NCBI GenBank assembly: GCA_019744975.1
Contig: JAIETP010000005.1
Span: forward strand, 1-64,000
Source: Burkholderiales bacterium
GTDB taxonomy: Bacteria > Pseudomonadota > Gammaproteobacteria > Burkholderiales > SG8-41
Reading direction: 5' to 3'
Length of the DNA: 64,000 nucleotides
Of the stretch, positions 56,157-64,000 are shown one piece after another. Under the pieces are notes generated by a model, which was not told the origin of the DNA, searched no databases, and saw only the letters and a program-made list of their open reading frames with translations. Position numbers and translations under genes: made by a program. Positions within the stretch are counted from its first letter, which is position 1; every line of letters begins with the position of its first letter.

Positions 56157-57322
56157 TGAAGATTGCGCTGGTCGAGCCGCTGATACTCAATGTTTCGGAA
56201 AAAACCAACTGGTTTTTCATTCGCGTCACCGCGGAAAACGGTCTGACCGGTCTTGGCGAAGCATCGCTCAACGGCTGGGAACCGGCGCAGCTGGCAGTCG
56301 CTGAAAATCTGCGCGCAGAACTGCAAGGAAAAAACGTCAACGGCGCGCCGCAGTTGTTGCGGGTTTACCCGCATTCGCCGGGCGGCTTGGTCGCGAGTTC
56401 GGTTGTCAGTGCTGCCGAACAGGCGATCACGGATCTGCGCGCCAAGCTGGCCGGGGTCCCGGTGCATGCGCTGCTCGGCGGCAAGACCGGGGCGCGCAAG
56501 GCGGTGCGGGTTTACGCCAACATCAACCGCGGCGCACGCGATCGTTCCCCCGAAGGGATTGCCCGGTCCGCAGGCAATGCGGTTGCCGCAGGTTATGCCG
56601 CGATCAAAATCGCGCCCTTCGACGGTGTCTATCCCGGCCATCCCGATGGCGCTGAGCTCAAACGCCTCACGCAACTCGGCATTGATCGCGTCTACGCCAT
56701 CCGCGAAACCGTCGGCCCCGACATCGACATCATGGTCGATTGCCACTGGCGCTTCGACGAGTCGGGCGCATTGCGGCTGATGCGCGATCTGCAGGCAGCC
56801 AGGCTGTACTGGCTGGAATGTCCGGTCTCCGAAAATCCGGATGGCTTTGCAGCGCTCAAACGCGTCCATGATGAAACCACCCGGTGCGGCATGAAGCTGG
56901 CCGGCGCCGAACGCCAGGTTGCAGTCGCCGGCTTCAAACCGTTTGTGGCGGACGGGCTGCTCGACGTGGTGATGCCCGACATCAAATATGCCGGCGGCTA
57001 CTCTGAAATGCTGGGCATCGCCGCACTCTGCGCCGCCAACCATGTCGGTTTCTCCCCGCACAACCCCAGCGGGCCGGTATGCAACATGGCCAGCATCCAG
57101 CTTTGCGCCATTGCGCCGGCATTCCTGATACTCGAATACCAGCTGGCCGAAAGTCCGCTCTATTTTGACGTGGCCGGCGGGTTTCAACCCCGATTGGTCA
57201 ACGGTTGTTTTGAAGTGCCGGACACCCCCGGAATCGGCATTGAACTCGATGATGCCGTGCTGAAGGCACACCCCTTCCGGGCGCTTGCCGCGAACGCCAA
57301 TCTGGATCCACGATTAGGCTGA
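56156..57322 (+). CDS. Mandelate racemase/muconate lactonizing enzyme family protein
   Basis: A 388-residue enolase-superfamily enzyme. The capping domain (FIRVTAENGLTGLGEASL) is followed by a barrel with the base Lys in YAAIKIAPFD, metal ligands in IMVDCHWRF, YWLECPV and LAGAERQ, and a His in GFSPHNPSGP. Such enzymes remove a proton next to a carboxylate, often as sugar-acid dehydratases. The coupled TctC receptor suggests a secondary-acid substrate. Confidence 0.88.
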   Translation: MKIALVEPLILNVSEKTNWFFIRVTAENGLTGLGEASLNGWEPAQLAVAENLRAELQGKNVNGAPQLLRVYPHSPGGLVASSVVSAAEQAITDLRAKLAGVPVHALLGGKTGARKAVRVYANINRGARDRSPEGIARSAGNAVAAGYAAIKIAPFDGVYPGHPDGAELKRLTQLGIDRVYAIRETVGPDIDIMVDCHWRFDESGALRLMRDLQAARLYWLECPVSENPDGFAALKRVHDETTRCGMKLAGAERQVAVAGFKPFVADGLLDVVMPDIKYAGGYSEMLGIAALCAANHVGFSPHNPSGPVCNMASIQLCAIAPAFLILEYQLAESPLYFDVAGGFQPRLVNGCFEVPDTPGIGIELDDAVLKAHPFRALAANANLDPRLG

Positions 57323-57353
57323 CGTTTTCGATCAGCAAACTTTTGGGCACCCT

Positions 57354-57480
57354 GTAGCCCGGATGCGCCCCGAAGGAAGTCCCCTTGAGGGGAGGCCGCA
57401 GGCCGTTATCCGGGGAATGGGTTTTGTAGTCATCGCTCCCGCTTACATCCCCCGGATTGCGCGAGACTTATCCGGGCTAC
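57354..57480. repeat. REP-like palindrome (GTAGCCCGGAT type)
   Basis: Outer arms gtagcccggatgcg (57354-57367) and cttatccgggctac (57467-57480), inner arms near 57403-57415 and 57449-57461. This widely distributed palindrome type marks the left edge of the AT-richer islet. Confidence 0.8.
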
Positions 57481-57495
57481 GACACTGCGGCCTTG

Positions 57496-57780
57496 CTAGG
57501 CTGCCAGCTTCATCACGCGCAACTGCTTGCGTCCCTGCTCCGCATGCCAGAGGTCGTACTGCAATTGCTGGTTGAGCCAGCTTTCCGCGGATGTGCCGAA
57601 CGCGATCGACAGACGGACCGCCATTTCCGGACTGATGCCGGCGCGGCCATTGAGGATCGCGGACAGTGTCTTGCGGCTGACGCCCAGCGCCTTGGCCGCA
57701 TCGGTCACGGTGACTTTCAGCGGCTCCAGACACAGCGACTTGATGACCTCACCGGGATGCGGGGGATTGTGCATGCGCAT
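57496..57780 (-). CDS. HigA-family antitoxin-like regulator
   Basis: A 94-residue XRE protein of the HigA (VapI) type: [70 protein letters not shown]. HigA neutralises a RelE-like HigB mRNase and represses the operon. The normally upstream higB is not intact; only a short frame precedes it. Of the near start codons, 57780 has AAAGGA at good spacing. Confidence 0.88.
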   Translation of the reverse strand: MRMHNPPHPGEVIKSLCLEPLKVTVTDAAKALGVSRKTLSAILNGRAGISPEMAVRLSIAFGTSAESWLNQQLQYDLWHAEQGRKQLRVMKLAA

Positions 57781-57791
57781 GATCATTCCTT

Positions 57792-57881
57792 TCAGTGATA
57801 GTCCTCATAATCGACAACATCCTGAATTACCAGCGCTTCGTTCTTGCGAGTCCGGCGACACGCAATCGTTAGGTGGATCGC
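57792..57881 (-). pseudogene. Possible toxin-gene 3' remnant upstream of higA
   Basis: An open stretch of about 29 codons ends [16 protein letters not shown] and stops 11 bases before the antitoxin start, the position where a higB stop would be. It has no usual start codon and is closed on the other side by the stop of the 57882 gene. The VDY-DYH ending recalls RelE/HigB C-termini but the match is weak. Confidence 0.3.
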
Positions 57882-58484
57882 TCACTTGTGATGAATCCAG
57901 GCAAGGGTGGCTGCTTGTGGTTTCAGCAACGCGGCGTGGATGCGAACTCTATATCCTCGCCAATCAATCAACTCGTCCAGTACAGAGCCATTCGGCGGAA
58001 CTGCCAGACCCAATCTAACAAAATCGACACCCAACCCAACCGAATAATTTACATCAGGTGTGGCCACGGACAAAAATCTTACACGATCTGGACGACGCGG
58101 AATGCCCGCAAGAGAAAGTTCGCTCACGGGTTTAAAAACGAATCGAATCCAAGGAACAATTCCATCTTGGCTAAGCATTATCTGTAGGTCAGCAATACCT
58201 TCATACAGTGCCCTGCTCCCATTTGCTTTGAGGTGGAAATAAATGGGTGGATGAAACGTTAGATGTGGATTCCGGATCGGTCTCAGCGTACTCGGATCTG
58301 ACCGAATCAGGTACTCCACGGCGACGCGGTTGTACGCATTCCAAACATTGTTTTTTGCATTGAAGTTCGGCGAAACAAACGTCTTGTCATGCAGTCCCAC
58401 GGAAATTGAACCATCGGGCTGAAAACTTACCCAACCGATCCGTCTTGGTTTTACTCCATCGGTCGCGGTAAGAAGAACTTCCAC
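57882..58484 (-). CDS. Unknown protein in AT-richer islet
   Basis: A 200-residue protein that I do not recognise. It has no signal, membrane segment or cysteine motif. Features are an N-terminal GWVSFQPDGSISVGLHDKTFVSPNF, a central HPPIYFHLKANGSRALYEG and a C-terminal basic RGYRVRIHAALLKPQ. Codon use and base composition are clearly AT-richer than its neighbours, pointing to transfer. The likely start is GTG at 58484. It lies upstream of the HigA-like gene on the same strand. Confidence 0.6.
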   Translation of the reverse strand: MEVLLTATDGVKPRRIGWVSFQPDGSISVGLHDKTFVSPNFNAKNNVWNAYNRVAVEYLIRSDPSTLRPIRNPHLTFHPPIYFHLKANGSRALYEGIADLQIMLSQDGIVPWIRFVFKPVSELSLAGIPRRPDRVRFLSVATPDVNYSVGLGVDFVRLGLAVPPNGSVLDELIDWRGYRVRIHAALLKPQAATLAWIHHK

Positions 58485-58500
58485 TAGCTACCTAACACGT

Positions 58501-58520
58501 AGTAATTGATATTTTTAGTT
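58501..58520 (+). repeat. AT-rich patch, partial copy 12
   Basis: agtaattgatatttttagtt matches only the second half of copies 11 and 14 (attgatatttttaat). Confidence 0.5.
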
Positions 58521-58590
58521 GACGTCTTGCACCCGGTCAGTACGCATCATAACCAGTTCCCCGCAAGCGGCCGTCCACCTGGGTCTTCTC

Positions 58591-58622
58591 ATAAAATAAT
58601 AAACAAAATCAAATATTTACTT
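58591..58622 (-). repeat. AT-rich patch, copy 13
   Basis: The minus strand reads aaatatttgattttgtttat followed by tatttta. It lies about 95 bases before phoD. With copy 14 it brackets phoD in opposite orientation. Confidence 0.75.
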
Positions 58623-58716
58623 GAATTCCCGGTTGAGCCCGCAAAAACACATTCACCCACCAGCAATCACCCGCTGTAGTCCCCCGGTCACGCTGCCGCG
58701 TTAAGCTCCACACACC

Positions 58717-60276
58717 ATGCACAACACCCGCCGCAGTTTCCTGCTCCGCAGCGCCGCCCTCTCCGCCGCACTGGCCTTGCCGTCACAGCGCGTCATCGCC
58801 CAGCCGCGTTTTACACAGAATCCCTTCTCACTGGGTGTCGCTTCCGGTTACCCGCAACCGGACGCAGCCGTGCTGTGGACACGGCTCGCACCCGATCCGC
58901 TGAACGGCGGCGGCATGCCGGAGGCGCCTGTAGCAGTGCGCTGGGAGATTGCCGCCGATGCGCGTTTCAGCAAAATCGTTGATCGCGGTGAAGTGCTTGC
59001 CACGCCACAGTTCGCGCATGCGGTGCATGTGTCGGCGCGCGGGCTGGAACCCTCGCGCTGGTACTGGTACCGCTTCATGGCCGGCGACGCAGTCAGCGCC
59101 ACCGGCCGCACGCGTACTGCGCCGGCCGCCGACGATGCACGCGGCAAGCTGGCGTTTGCCATTGCCTCCTGCCAGCACTATGAACACGGCCACTACGCGG
59201 CTTATCGCGACATGGCGCAGCAGCAACTCGATTTCGTGGTCCATGTCGGTGATTACATTTACGAGGGTTCCTGGGGCCGGCGCGACCGCGTGGTGCGCGA
59301 ACATCACACAGCGGAACCCTATACGCTGGCCGATTACCGCAACCGTTATGCGCAATACAAACTCGACCCCAACCTGCAGGCCGCACACGCCGCCTGCCCC
59401 TGGCTGGTGACCTGGGATGACCACGAAGTCGACAACGATTACGCCCGCGACCGTTCGCAGGACATGGACCCGGTCGATGCCTTTCTCTTGCGCCGCGCCG
59501 CGGCCTACCAGGCCTGGTACGAACACATGCCGCTGCCGCCGGGCACATATGCCGGCGGGCCGGACATGAAGATTTACGCCACGCATGTGATGGGCAATCT
59601 CGCGCGCATCCAGCTGCTCGACATGCGCCAGTACCGCGATTACCACGTCTGCCCGCGCCAGGGCCGCAAGGCCGGCGGCAACCAGGTCAATGTGCTGGAA
59701 TGTCCGGAACTGAAGCAAGCGGGCCGCTCATTGCTCGGCAGCACACAGGAACAATGGCTGGAAAATGCACTGGCGCAATCCACGGCGCGCTGGAACATCA
59801 TCGCGCAGACCACGCTGATGGGCCAGGCCGACCGCGGCGCCGACAACGAACGCGTGGTCTATACCGACGGCTGGGACGGTTATCCGGTGGCGCGCGAAAA
59901 ACTGCTGCGTTTCATCGCCGAACGCAAAATCCGCAACCCGGTGGTCATCGGCGGCGATGTGCATTTTTCAATGGCGGGCGAACTGAAACTGGATTTTGAC
60001 AATGAACGCTCTCCGGTCATCGCCAGTGAATTTGTCTGCACCTCGATTTCATCATTCGGCCCGAGCCGTGCGCGGATCGAGGCGCTGCTCGCCAAAAATC
60101 CGCATGTGAAATTCGCCAACGGTGCGCGCCGCGGTTACGCGAAATTCGAAGTCACGCCGCAGCGCTGGGAGACTTCATTCCGAGCTGTGGTCGATGTTGC
60201 CGATGCGCAGTCGAAAGTGTACGAACTGGGGCAATACGTGGTGGAGGACCGCCGGCCCGGGCCGCAGCGCGGGTAA
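58717..60276 (+). CDS. phoD: PhoD-like alkaline phosphatase/phosphodiesterase
   Basis: A 519-residue enzyme with a twin-arginine signal (NTRRSFLLRSAALSAALALPSQRVIA). The PhoD fold is shown by FSLGVASGYPQPDAAVLWTRL, the metal sites FAIASCQHYEHGHYAAYRDMA, HVGDYIYEG, VTWDDHEVDNDYA and NPVVIGGDVHFSM. PhoD enzymes release phosphate from phosphomonoesters and diesters in the periplasm and use Ca and Fe. It stands alone; no Pho box was evident. Confidence 0.92.
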   Translation: MHNTRRSFLLRSAALSAALALPSQRVIAQPRFTQNPFSLGVASGYPQPDAAVLWTRLAPDPLNGGGMPEAPVAVRWEIAADARFSKIVDRGEVLATPQFAHAVHVSARGLEPSRWYWYRFMAGDAVSATGRTRTAPAADDARGKLAFAIASCQHYEHGHYAAYRDMAQQQLDFVVHVGDYIYEGSWGRRDRVVREHHTAEPYTLADYRNRYAQYKLDPNLQAAHAACPWLVTWDDHEVDNDYARDRSQDMDPVDAFLLRRAAAYQAWYEHMPLPPGTYAGGPDMKIYATHVMGNLARIQLLDMRQYRDYHVCPRQGRKAGGNQVNVLECPELKQAGRSLLGSTQEQWLENALAQSTARWNIIAQTTLMGQADRGADNERVVYTDGWDGYPVAREKLLRFIAERKIRNPVVIGGDVHFSMAGELKLDFDNERSPVIASEFVCTSISSFGPSRARIEALLAKNPHVKFANGARRGYAKFEVTPQRWETSFRAVVDVADAQSKVYELGQYVVEDRRPGPQRG

Positions 60277-60280
60277 GTTT

Positions 60281-60314
60281 ATATAAGTATTTGATTTTAT
60301 TGATATTTTTAATA
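60281..60314 (+). repeat. AT-rich patch, copy 14
   Basis: aagtatttgattttattgat followed by atttttaat, starting five bases after the phoD stop and in the same sense. With copy 11 it is the best example of the full-length element. Confidence 0.9.
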
Positions 60315-60348
60315 CGACTTACAGTCCGGCGATTTACAGCCCGACGTT

Positions 60349-60645
60349 TTACAACCCGAGTATTCGCGCCGCTTCCGCGGCATAACGGCTGATGGTCATG
60401 CCTTCGTACACCGCCTCGTCGACGGTTTCATCGAGCAGGACGCGGATTTCATGCAGGCTGTCGCTGACCCAGTGGTCGCGCTGCACGGGCGAGTTGAGCA
60501 CGTTGCGCAGCGTCTCCACTTCATCGCGCAGGCGCTGCACATCCGCCGAACCGCCGCGCACTTTCGCCAGATCACGCTCCAGCGCATCGATCAGTTGCGC
60601 GGCCTGTTCGAGATCGATGGGTTTGGTTTTGTCGTTTTCGCTCAT
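60349..60645 (-). CDS. Hypothetical coiled-coil protein
   Basis: A 98-residue acidic protein, helical throughout, with heptad-like ALERDLAKVRGGSADVQRLRDEVETLRNVL. No family recognised. It is downstream of the S4-domain gene on the same strand. Confidence 0.65.
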   Translation of the reverse strand: MSENDKTKPIDLEQAAQLIDALERDLAKVRGGSADVQRLRDEVETLRNVLNSPVQRDHWVSDSLHEIRVLLDETVDEAVYEGMTISRYAAEAARILGL

Positions 60646-60675
60646 GGTTTTTTCCTCCGTTGATACGGCTTGGAC

Positions 60676-61050
60676 CTATTCGTCACGCCAGCGTTCGAGC
60701 TGACGCCGTTCGCGTTTGGTCGGCCGGCCGTGGCGCTCCTGCGCCGGCTCGGCGGCAAATTTGCGCAGCGCGACCTGCGCCTCGCGCTGTGTGCGGCTGG
60801 TTTCGTCTTCAGTGTACAGAGTGCGCGCCACAGTGGCGGAACCACGTTTATCCGACAGTTGTACAACACGTACCGTCCATGCATAAGCACCGATCTGGAT
60901 CACCAGTTCATCACCAACATGCACGTCCTTCGCCGGCTTGATGCGTTCACCGCTGATTTTGACCTTGCCGCCCTCGACCGCCTGCTGCGCCGCCGTGCGC
61001 GTCTTGAAAAACCGCGCGGCCCACAGCCATTTATCGACACGGACGGACAC
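60676..61050 (-). CDS. hslR: S4-domain RNA-binding heat-shock protein Hsp15
   Basis: A 124-residue protein with an N-terminal S4 domain (VRVDKWLWAARFFKTRTAAQQAVEGGKVKISGERIKPAKDVHVGDEL) and a basic C-terminus (GRPTKRERRQLERWRD). This is the layout of Hsp15, which rescues 50S subunits carrying nascent peptidyl-tRNA. The likely start is GTG at 61050, five bases after the upstream stop; there is no clear Shine-Dalgarno, so coupling is probable. Confidence 0.88.
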   Translation of the reverse strand: MSVRVDKWLWAARFFKTRTAAQQAVEGGKVKISGERIKPAKDVHVGDELVIQIGAYAWTVRVVQLSDKRGSATVARTLYTEDETSRTQREAQVALRKFAAEPAQERHGRPTKRERRQLERWRDE

Positions 61051-61055
61051 GGCAA

Positions 61056-61469
61056 TCAGCCAGGCAGCGGCATCGCCTTGCGGTTGGCCAGTGCGATCCA
61101 GCCGCGGATGATGCGATAAAGCACCCAGACTCCGGTCAGCAGCATCAGCGGCAGCCCAACAACGGCACCGACTATCGTGATAATCATCAGCCATGACAGG
61201 ACAAACCAGCCCAGCGCCCACCAGAAGGTGCGGATCTGCCAGGAAAAATGGCTGTCGAGAAAGGTGCCGCGCACAGAATCGCGCTTCACATAATTGATGA
61301 TCACCGCGATGATCGAAGGCCAGCCGCTGAGAAAGGCGGTGACGATGAAGGCCGCGCTGGTCAGCCCGGTCAGCGCGCTGAAGGCATGCAGGCCGTAGAT
61401 GATGTGCGTCAGCGTGACCAGGTCGTCGGAAGGCAGCGGGCTCAGGGTTTTGCCGTCGATGTCGGTCAT
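61056..61469 (-). CDS. COG3671-type membrane protein
   Basis: A 137-residue membrane protein with three or four helices (THIIYGLHAFSALTGLTSAAFIVTAFL, FWWALGWFVLSWLMIITIVGAVVGLPLMLLTGVWVLYRIIRGWIAL). It resembles the small DUF4870-like proteins found in many proteobacteria. Function is unknown. It is coupled to hslR. Confidence 0.75.
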   Translation of the reverse strand: MTDIDGKTLSPLPSDDLVTLTHIIYGLHAFSALTGLTSAAFIVTAFLSGWPSIIAVIINYVKRDSVRGTFLDSHFSWQIRTFWWALGWFVLSWLMIITIVGAVVGLPLMLLTGVWVLYRIIRGWIALANRKAMPLPG

Positions 61470-61502
61470 GGTTATTCCTTCCTTGGTATTCCGGGAAAAA
61501 GG

Positions 61503-61590
61503 GATCCCGTTCGCCCTGAGCCTGTCGAAGGGTGAACAGGCTTCGACAAGCCTGTCCTGAGCAAAGCCGAAGGACTCAGCGCGAACGGGA
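61503..61590. repeat. Palindromic repeat (CTGTCGAAGG/GCGAACGG type)
   Basis: Outer arms atcccgttcgccctgag (61504-61520) and ctcagcgcgaacgggat (61574-61590) with an inner gcctgtcgaag/cttcgacaagc stem. This palindrome type recurs in many GC-rich genomes. Confidence 0.8.
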
Positions 61591-61619
61591 TTGCTTGGAT
61601 GTTTGACATCAAATCACCA

Positions 61620-62009
61620 TCACGAGAGATCGATTGCATGTTTCTTGAAATCCGCCAGCGATGCAAACTCCAGCGAAGCTTCATGCGTCGCCGCCAGCAC
61701 CACCTGCGGCGCGCGCCCGGCGTCCAGCGCCTCGCGCCAACGCGGCGCGCACAGACACCAACGGTCGCCCGGTTTTAATCCAGGGAACCCCGCCTGCGGC
61801 CAGGGCGTGGTCAGGTCATTACCCTGCGCCTTGCTGTATTCGAGGAATTCCGCGGTCATCACCGCGCACACCGTATGCACGCCGACATCTTCCGGGCTGG
61901 TGTTACAGCATCCGTCACGGAAAAAACCGGTTTTCGGCCGTTCGCTGCAGGGCTGCAGCTTCTCGCCTAATACATTGCGCGAATGTTCGTGAGGGTCAAA
62001 TCGTCGCAT
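61620..62009 (-). CDS. DUF2237 family protein
   Basis: A 129-residue protein with the full DUF2237 pattern (NVLGEKLQPCSERPKTGFFRDGCCNTSPEDVGVHTVCAVMTAEFLEYSKAQGNDLTTPWPQAGFPGLKPGDRWCLCAPRWREAL). Five cysteines are conserved; the function is unknown. Confidence 0.92.
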   Translation of the reverse strand: MRRFDPHEHSRNVLGEKLQPCSERPKTGFFRDGCCNTSPEDVGVHTVCAVMTAEFLEYSKAQGNDLTTPWPQAGFPGLKPGDRWCLCAPRWREALDAGRAPQVVLAATHEASLEFASLADFKKHAIDLS

Positions 62010-62029
62010 GTTCCGCTCCTGTGCCGGAT

Positions 62030-63535
62030 TCAGGCATGCACATGTCGTGCCTGACGCAGTCTGCCGCGCGCACCCGCCTTTGGATCCGGCCGCGTGCCGC
62101 TGGCCATGAACGGCAGCTTGCCCTTGGCGCCACCGGCCTCGTAATCACCGACCACTGCAGCAGCCACCATGGTCGCATCCGTGCCGGACTCGACCAGAAA
62201 ATCATGCAGGTATCCGCAGAGTTTTTCCAGCGCGAATTCATGGGTCTTGCCGGTGCGGGCGAACAACCAGTCGGTGAACCGCATGAATCGGGTAAAAGGA
62301 CTATCCGCCAGCAGCAAGGGCAGCGCGCGGTGAAAACGCCCGGAATTGCCGACCAGATCCCAGTACCGCGCAAACCGCACGATGCGTTGTACCGCATTGA
62401 AATCGAGGGCGTCTGTGGCCAGCACCACATAGGGCGCATCCGGGCTGTAACGCATCGCATGTTGTTCGGTATGGCGGGCAATCGGCGCACCGCGCAGGCG
62501 TTTGAGGATGCCGACCTGGATTTCATGCGGACGCAAGGCATGCAGCCGGTCAAAGCCGCGACCGAAGCTGGCCAGGTCCTCGCCGGGCAGGCCGGCGATC
62601 AAGTCGACATGGATCAGCGCCGGTGATTCCTCCCGCAGCCAGCGCAGATTGGCCTCGGCAGCGGCATTGTCCTGCCGGCGCGAAATGCGCGCCTGCACCG
62701 TCTCATCCCAGGTCTGGATGCCGACTTCGAAATGCAGCCTGCCCTGCGGGAAACGCAGGATCGCAGCCTTCAATTTTTCCGGCAGGTGGTCGGGGATCAG
62801 TTCGAAATGGATGAACAGGTCATCCGACAGCCGCGCCAGGAAAAATTCGAGTATGGCCAGGCTGGCGGCGATTTTCAGATTGAAGGTGCGATCGACAAAA
62901 CGGAAATGCCGCGCACCGCGGTCGTATAAAACCTGCAACTCGCCGAGAAAACGTTCGACCTCGAAAGGCCAGGCGGTTTTGTCCAGCGCAGACAGGCAGA
63001 ATTCGCATTTGAACGGGCAGCCGCGCGAGGCTTCAACATAGATGAAACGCCGCGCGATGTCATCGTCGTTGTATTCGCCGTAGGGCAGCGCGATGTCGGC
63101 CAGCGGCGGCTGTTTGCCGGCATGGATTTTTTGTGCCGGCGGTTTGCCGGCCATGATGTCGGCGCAGAGCTGCGGGAAGGTCACATCGCCCCAGCCGGTG
63201 ACCACGTAATCGGCCAGCGTGCAGACGCGCTGTTCTTCAGTTTCGTAACTGACTTCGGGTCCGCCGACCACAATGACGATCTCTGGCGCCACACGTTTGA
63301 GGATGGCGATCACGCGCGCCGTTTCCTCGACGTTCCAGATATAGACGCCAAAACCGATCAGCCGCGGCGCATCCGCCAGCAGGCGTTCTGCGATATCCGC
63401 CGGACGGTCACCGAGGACGAATTCGCTGATGCGGGTCTGCTCGCGCAAGACGCCCATGTTGGCACGCAGGCAGCGCAGGCCCAGCGCGGCATGCACATAC
63501 CGGGCATTGATAGTGGTGAGGGTGATTCCAACCAT
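62030..63535 (-). CDS. B12-binding radical SAM protein
   Basis: A 501-residue protein. An N-terminal cobalamin-binding domain (GITLTTINARYVHAALGLRCLRANM to VVGGPEVSYETEEQ) is followed by a radical SAM domain (VEASRGCPFKCEFCLSALD, CxxxCxxC), then VDLIAGLPGEDLASFGRGFDRL and a DUF4080-type C-terminus. Such enzymes often methylate unreactive carbons. The target is unknown. The DUF2237 gene follows after 20 bases. Confidence 0.9.
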   Translation of the reverse strand: MVGITLTTINARYVHAALGLRCLRANMGVLREQTRISEFVLGDRPADIAERLLADAPRLIGFGVYIWNVEETARVIAILKRVAPEIVIVVGGPEVSYETEEQRVCTLADYVVTGWGDVTFPQLCADIMAGKPPAQKIHAGKQPPLADIALPYGEYNDDDIARRFIYVEASRGCPFKCEFCLSALDKTAWPFEVERFLGELQVLYDRGARHFRFVDRTFNLKIAASLAILEFFLARLSDDLFIHFELIPDHLPEKLKAAILRFPQGRLHFEVGIQTWDETVQARISRRQDNAAAEANLRWLREESPALIHVDLIAGLPGEDLASFGRGFDRLHALRPHEIQVGILKRLRGAPIARHTEQHAMRYSPDAPYVVLATDALDFNAVQRIVRFARYWDLVGNSGRFHRALPLLLADSPFTRFMRFTDWLFARTGKTHEFALEKLCGYLHDFLVESGTDATMVAAAVVGDYEAGGAKGKLPFMASGTRPDPKAGARGRLRQARHVHA

Positions 63536-63636
63536 GCCCCTATTATCGCATCGGGCGTGACCCGCCCCGGACGTTTTTGATACCCTAGCGCCCTTACCCC
63601 TTATTTTTCCCCCTTACTCTTTTCAGGAAGCAAGTC

Positions 63637-64000
63637 ATGGCACAACGACCCGAACAAGGCGCACCCGATACCAAAATGGACGCCACCGCGCTGTATCGCG
63701 AAGACATCGTCACCGACCGCAAGGTCGGCACCATCCGCCGCATGACCCCACTGAAAAGCGATGGCACGGATGACGCAACGCGGCCGACGCTGTACGTTGG
63801 CGAAGCGCAGATCATGACCAATGCCGGCCCGCTGCCGATTAATTTCGAAATCGAAGCACCGAACCTCGGTGCAGCCGTCGAAAAATTCGGTGACGCCGCC
63901 AAGGAGGCCGTCGAACGCACGGTGCGCGAACTGCAGGAACTGCGCCGCCAGCAGGCCTCTTCCATCGTCGTACCGGGCATGGGTGGCCCCGGCAGCAAGA
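63637..64000 (+). CDS. Conserved hypothetical protein, 3' end outside window
   Basis: The first 121 codons are visible, starting MAQRPEQGAPDTKMDATALYREDIVTDRKVGTIRRM and continuing TLYVGEAQIMTNAGPLPINFEIEAPNLGAAVEKFGDAAKEAVERTVRELQELRRQQ. A good AGGAAG site lies upstream. No domain recognised; the pattern suggests a small cytoplasmic protein near its end. Confidence 0.75.
   Translation, partial: MAQRPEQGAPDTKMDATALYREDIVTDRKVGTIRRMTPLKSDGTDDATRPTLYVGEAQIMTNAGPLPINFEIEAPNLGAAVEKFGDAAKEAVERTVRELQELRRQQASSIVVPGMGGPGSK

Noticed and set aside
55919-57271. A 450-codon open frame antisense to the enolase-superfamily gene
   Set aside because: The plus-strand frame has catalytic motifs and coupling to TctC; the minus-strand frame is a codon-bias shadow.

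Overview
The window is chromosomal DNA of a GC-rich betaproteobacterium, most likely an uncultured member of Burkholderiales or a close relative. The evidence is a DUF3567 protein, two solitary TctC/Bug solute receptors, the gene order queA-tgt-yajC-secD-secF, the chain pcnB-folK-deoxynucleoside kinase-panB, an HAD phosphatase and hda next to purM-purN, and radC-coaBC-dut. One tRNA gene is present (Leu, CAA anticodon). There is no rRNA, prophage, CRISPR array or recognisable transposase.

Layout. 1-3.3 kb: the end of an amidohydrolase gene (with a 77-bp repeat at the window edge that looks like an assembly artefact), an EAL phosphodiesterase, and a LutA-like iron-sulfur protein coupled to a lipoprotein hydrolase. 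3.4-9.8 kb: a large haemagglutinin-type exoprotein without its transporter, an HtrA-like protein lacking two of three catalytic residues, and greB. 10-16 kb: an IclR regulator, a DnaQ-type exonuclease, a TctC receptor with a class II aldolase, DUF3567, a DMT exporter and purB. 16-23 kb: thioesterase, DedA, SecF, SecD, YajC, Tgt and QueA on the minus strand. 23-29.3 kb: tRNA-Leu, panC, a structured MITE-like element, panB, deoxynucleoside kinase, folK, pcnB, an HAD phosphatase and hda. 29.5-37 kb: purM, purN, two DUF3108 paralogues, an RsmB-type methyltransferase, an MscS channel and a desaturase. 37-45 kb: rpmG, rpmB, radC, coaBC, dut, cbiX, DUF192, sodB, a PuuD-like membrane protein, ybiB, pcm and psiF. 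45-57 kb: an LLM oxidoreductase, an HDAC-like deacetylase, a radical SAM protein, thioesterase, tannase, a DUF2520 protein, TPR, OmpA and XRE proteins, and a second TctC gene coupled to an enolase-superfamily gene. 57.3-58.7 kb is an AT-richer islet with a HigA-like antitoxin and an unknown 200-residue protein. The end carries phoD, an S4 heat-shock protein, DUF2237, a B12-radical SAM protein and a truncated conserved gene.

The genes are mostly housekeeping. The unusual content lies in the spaces between them. An AT-rich patch of about 30 bp, with core aagtatttgattttattga, recurs at about fourteen places, mostly just after stop codons. Three similar patches lie inside conserved genes on one strand and seem not to change protein length. 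Other repeat families are GTTCACCC octamer arrays, CACAGAG inverted repeats, three further palindromic repeats, and a 271-bp double-hairpin element between panC and panB. The AT-rich patch family is the best candidate for something undescribed.
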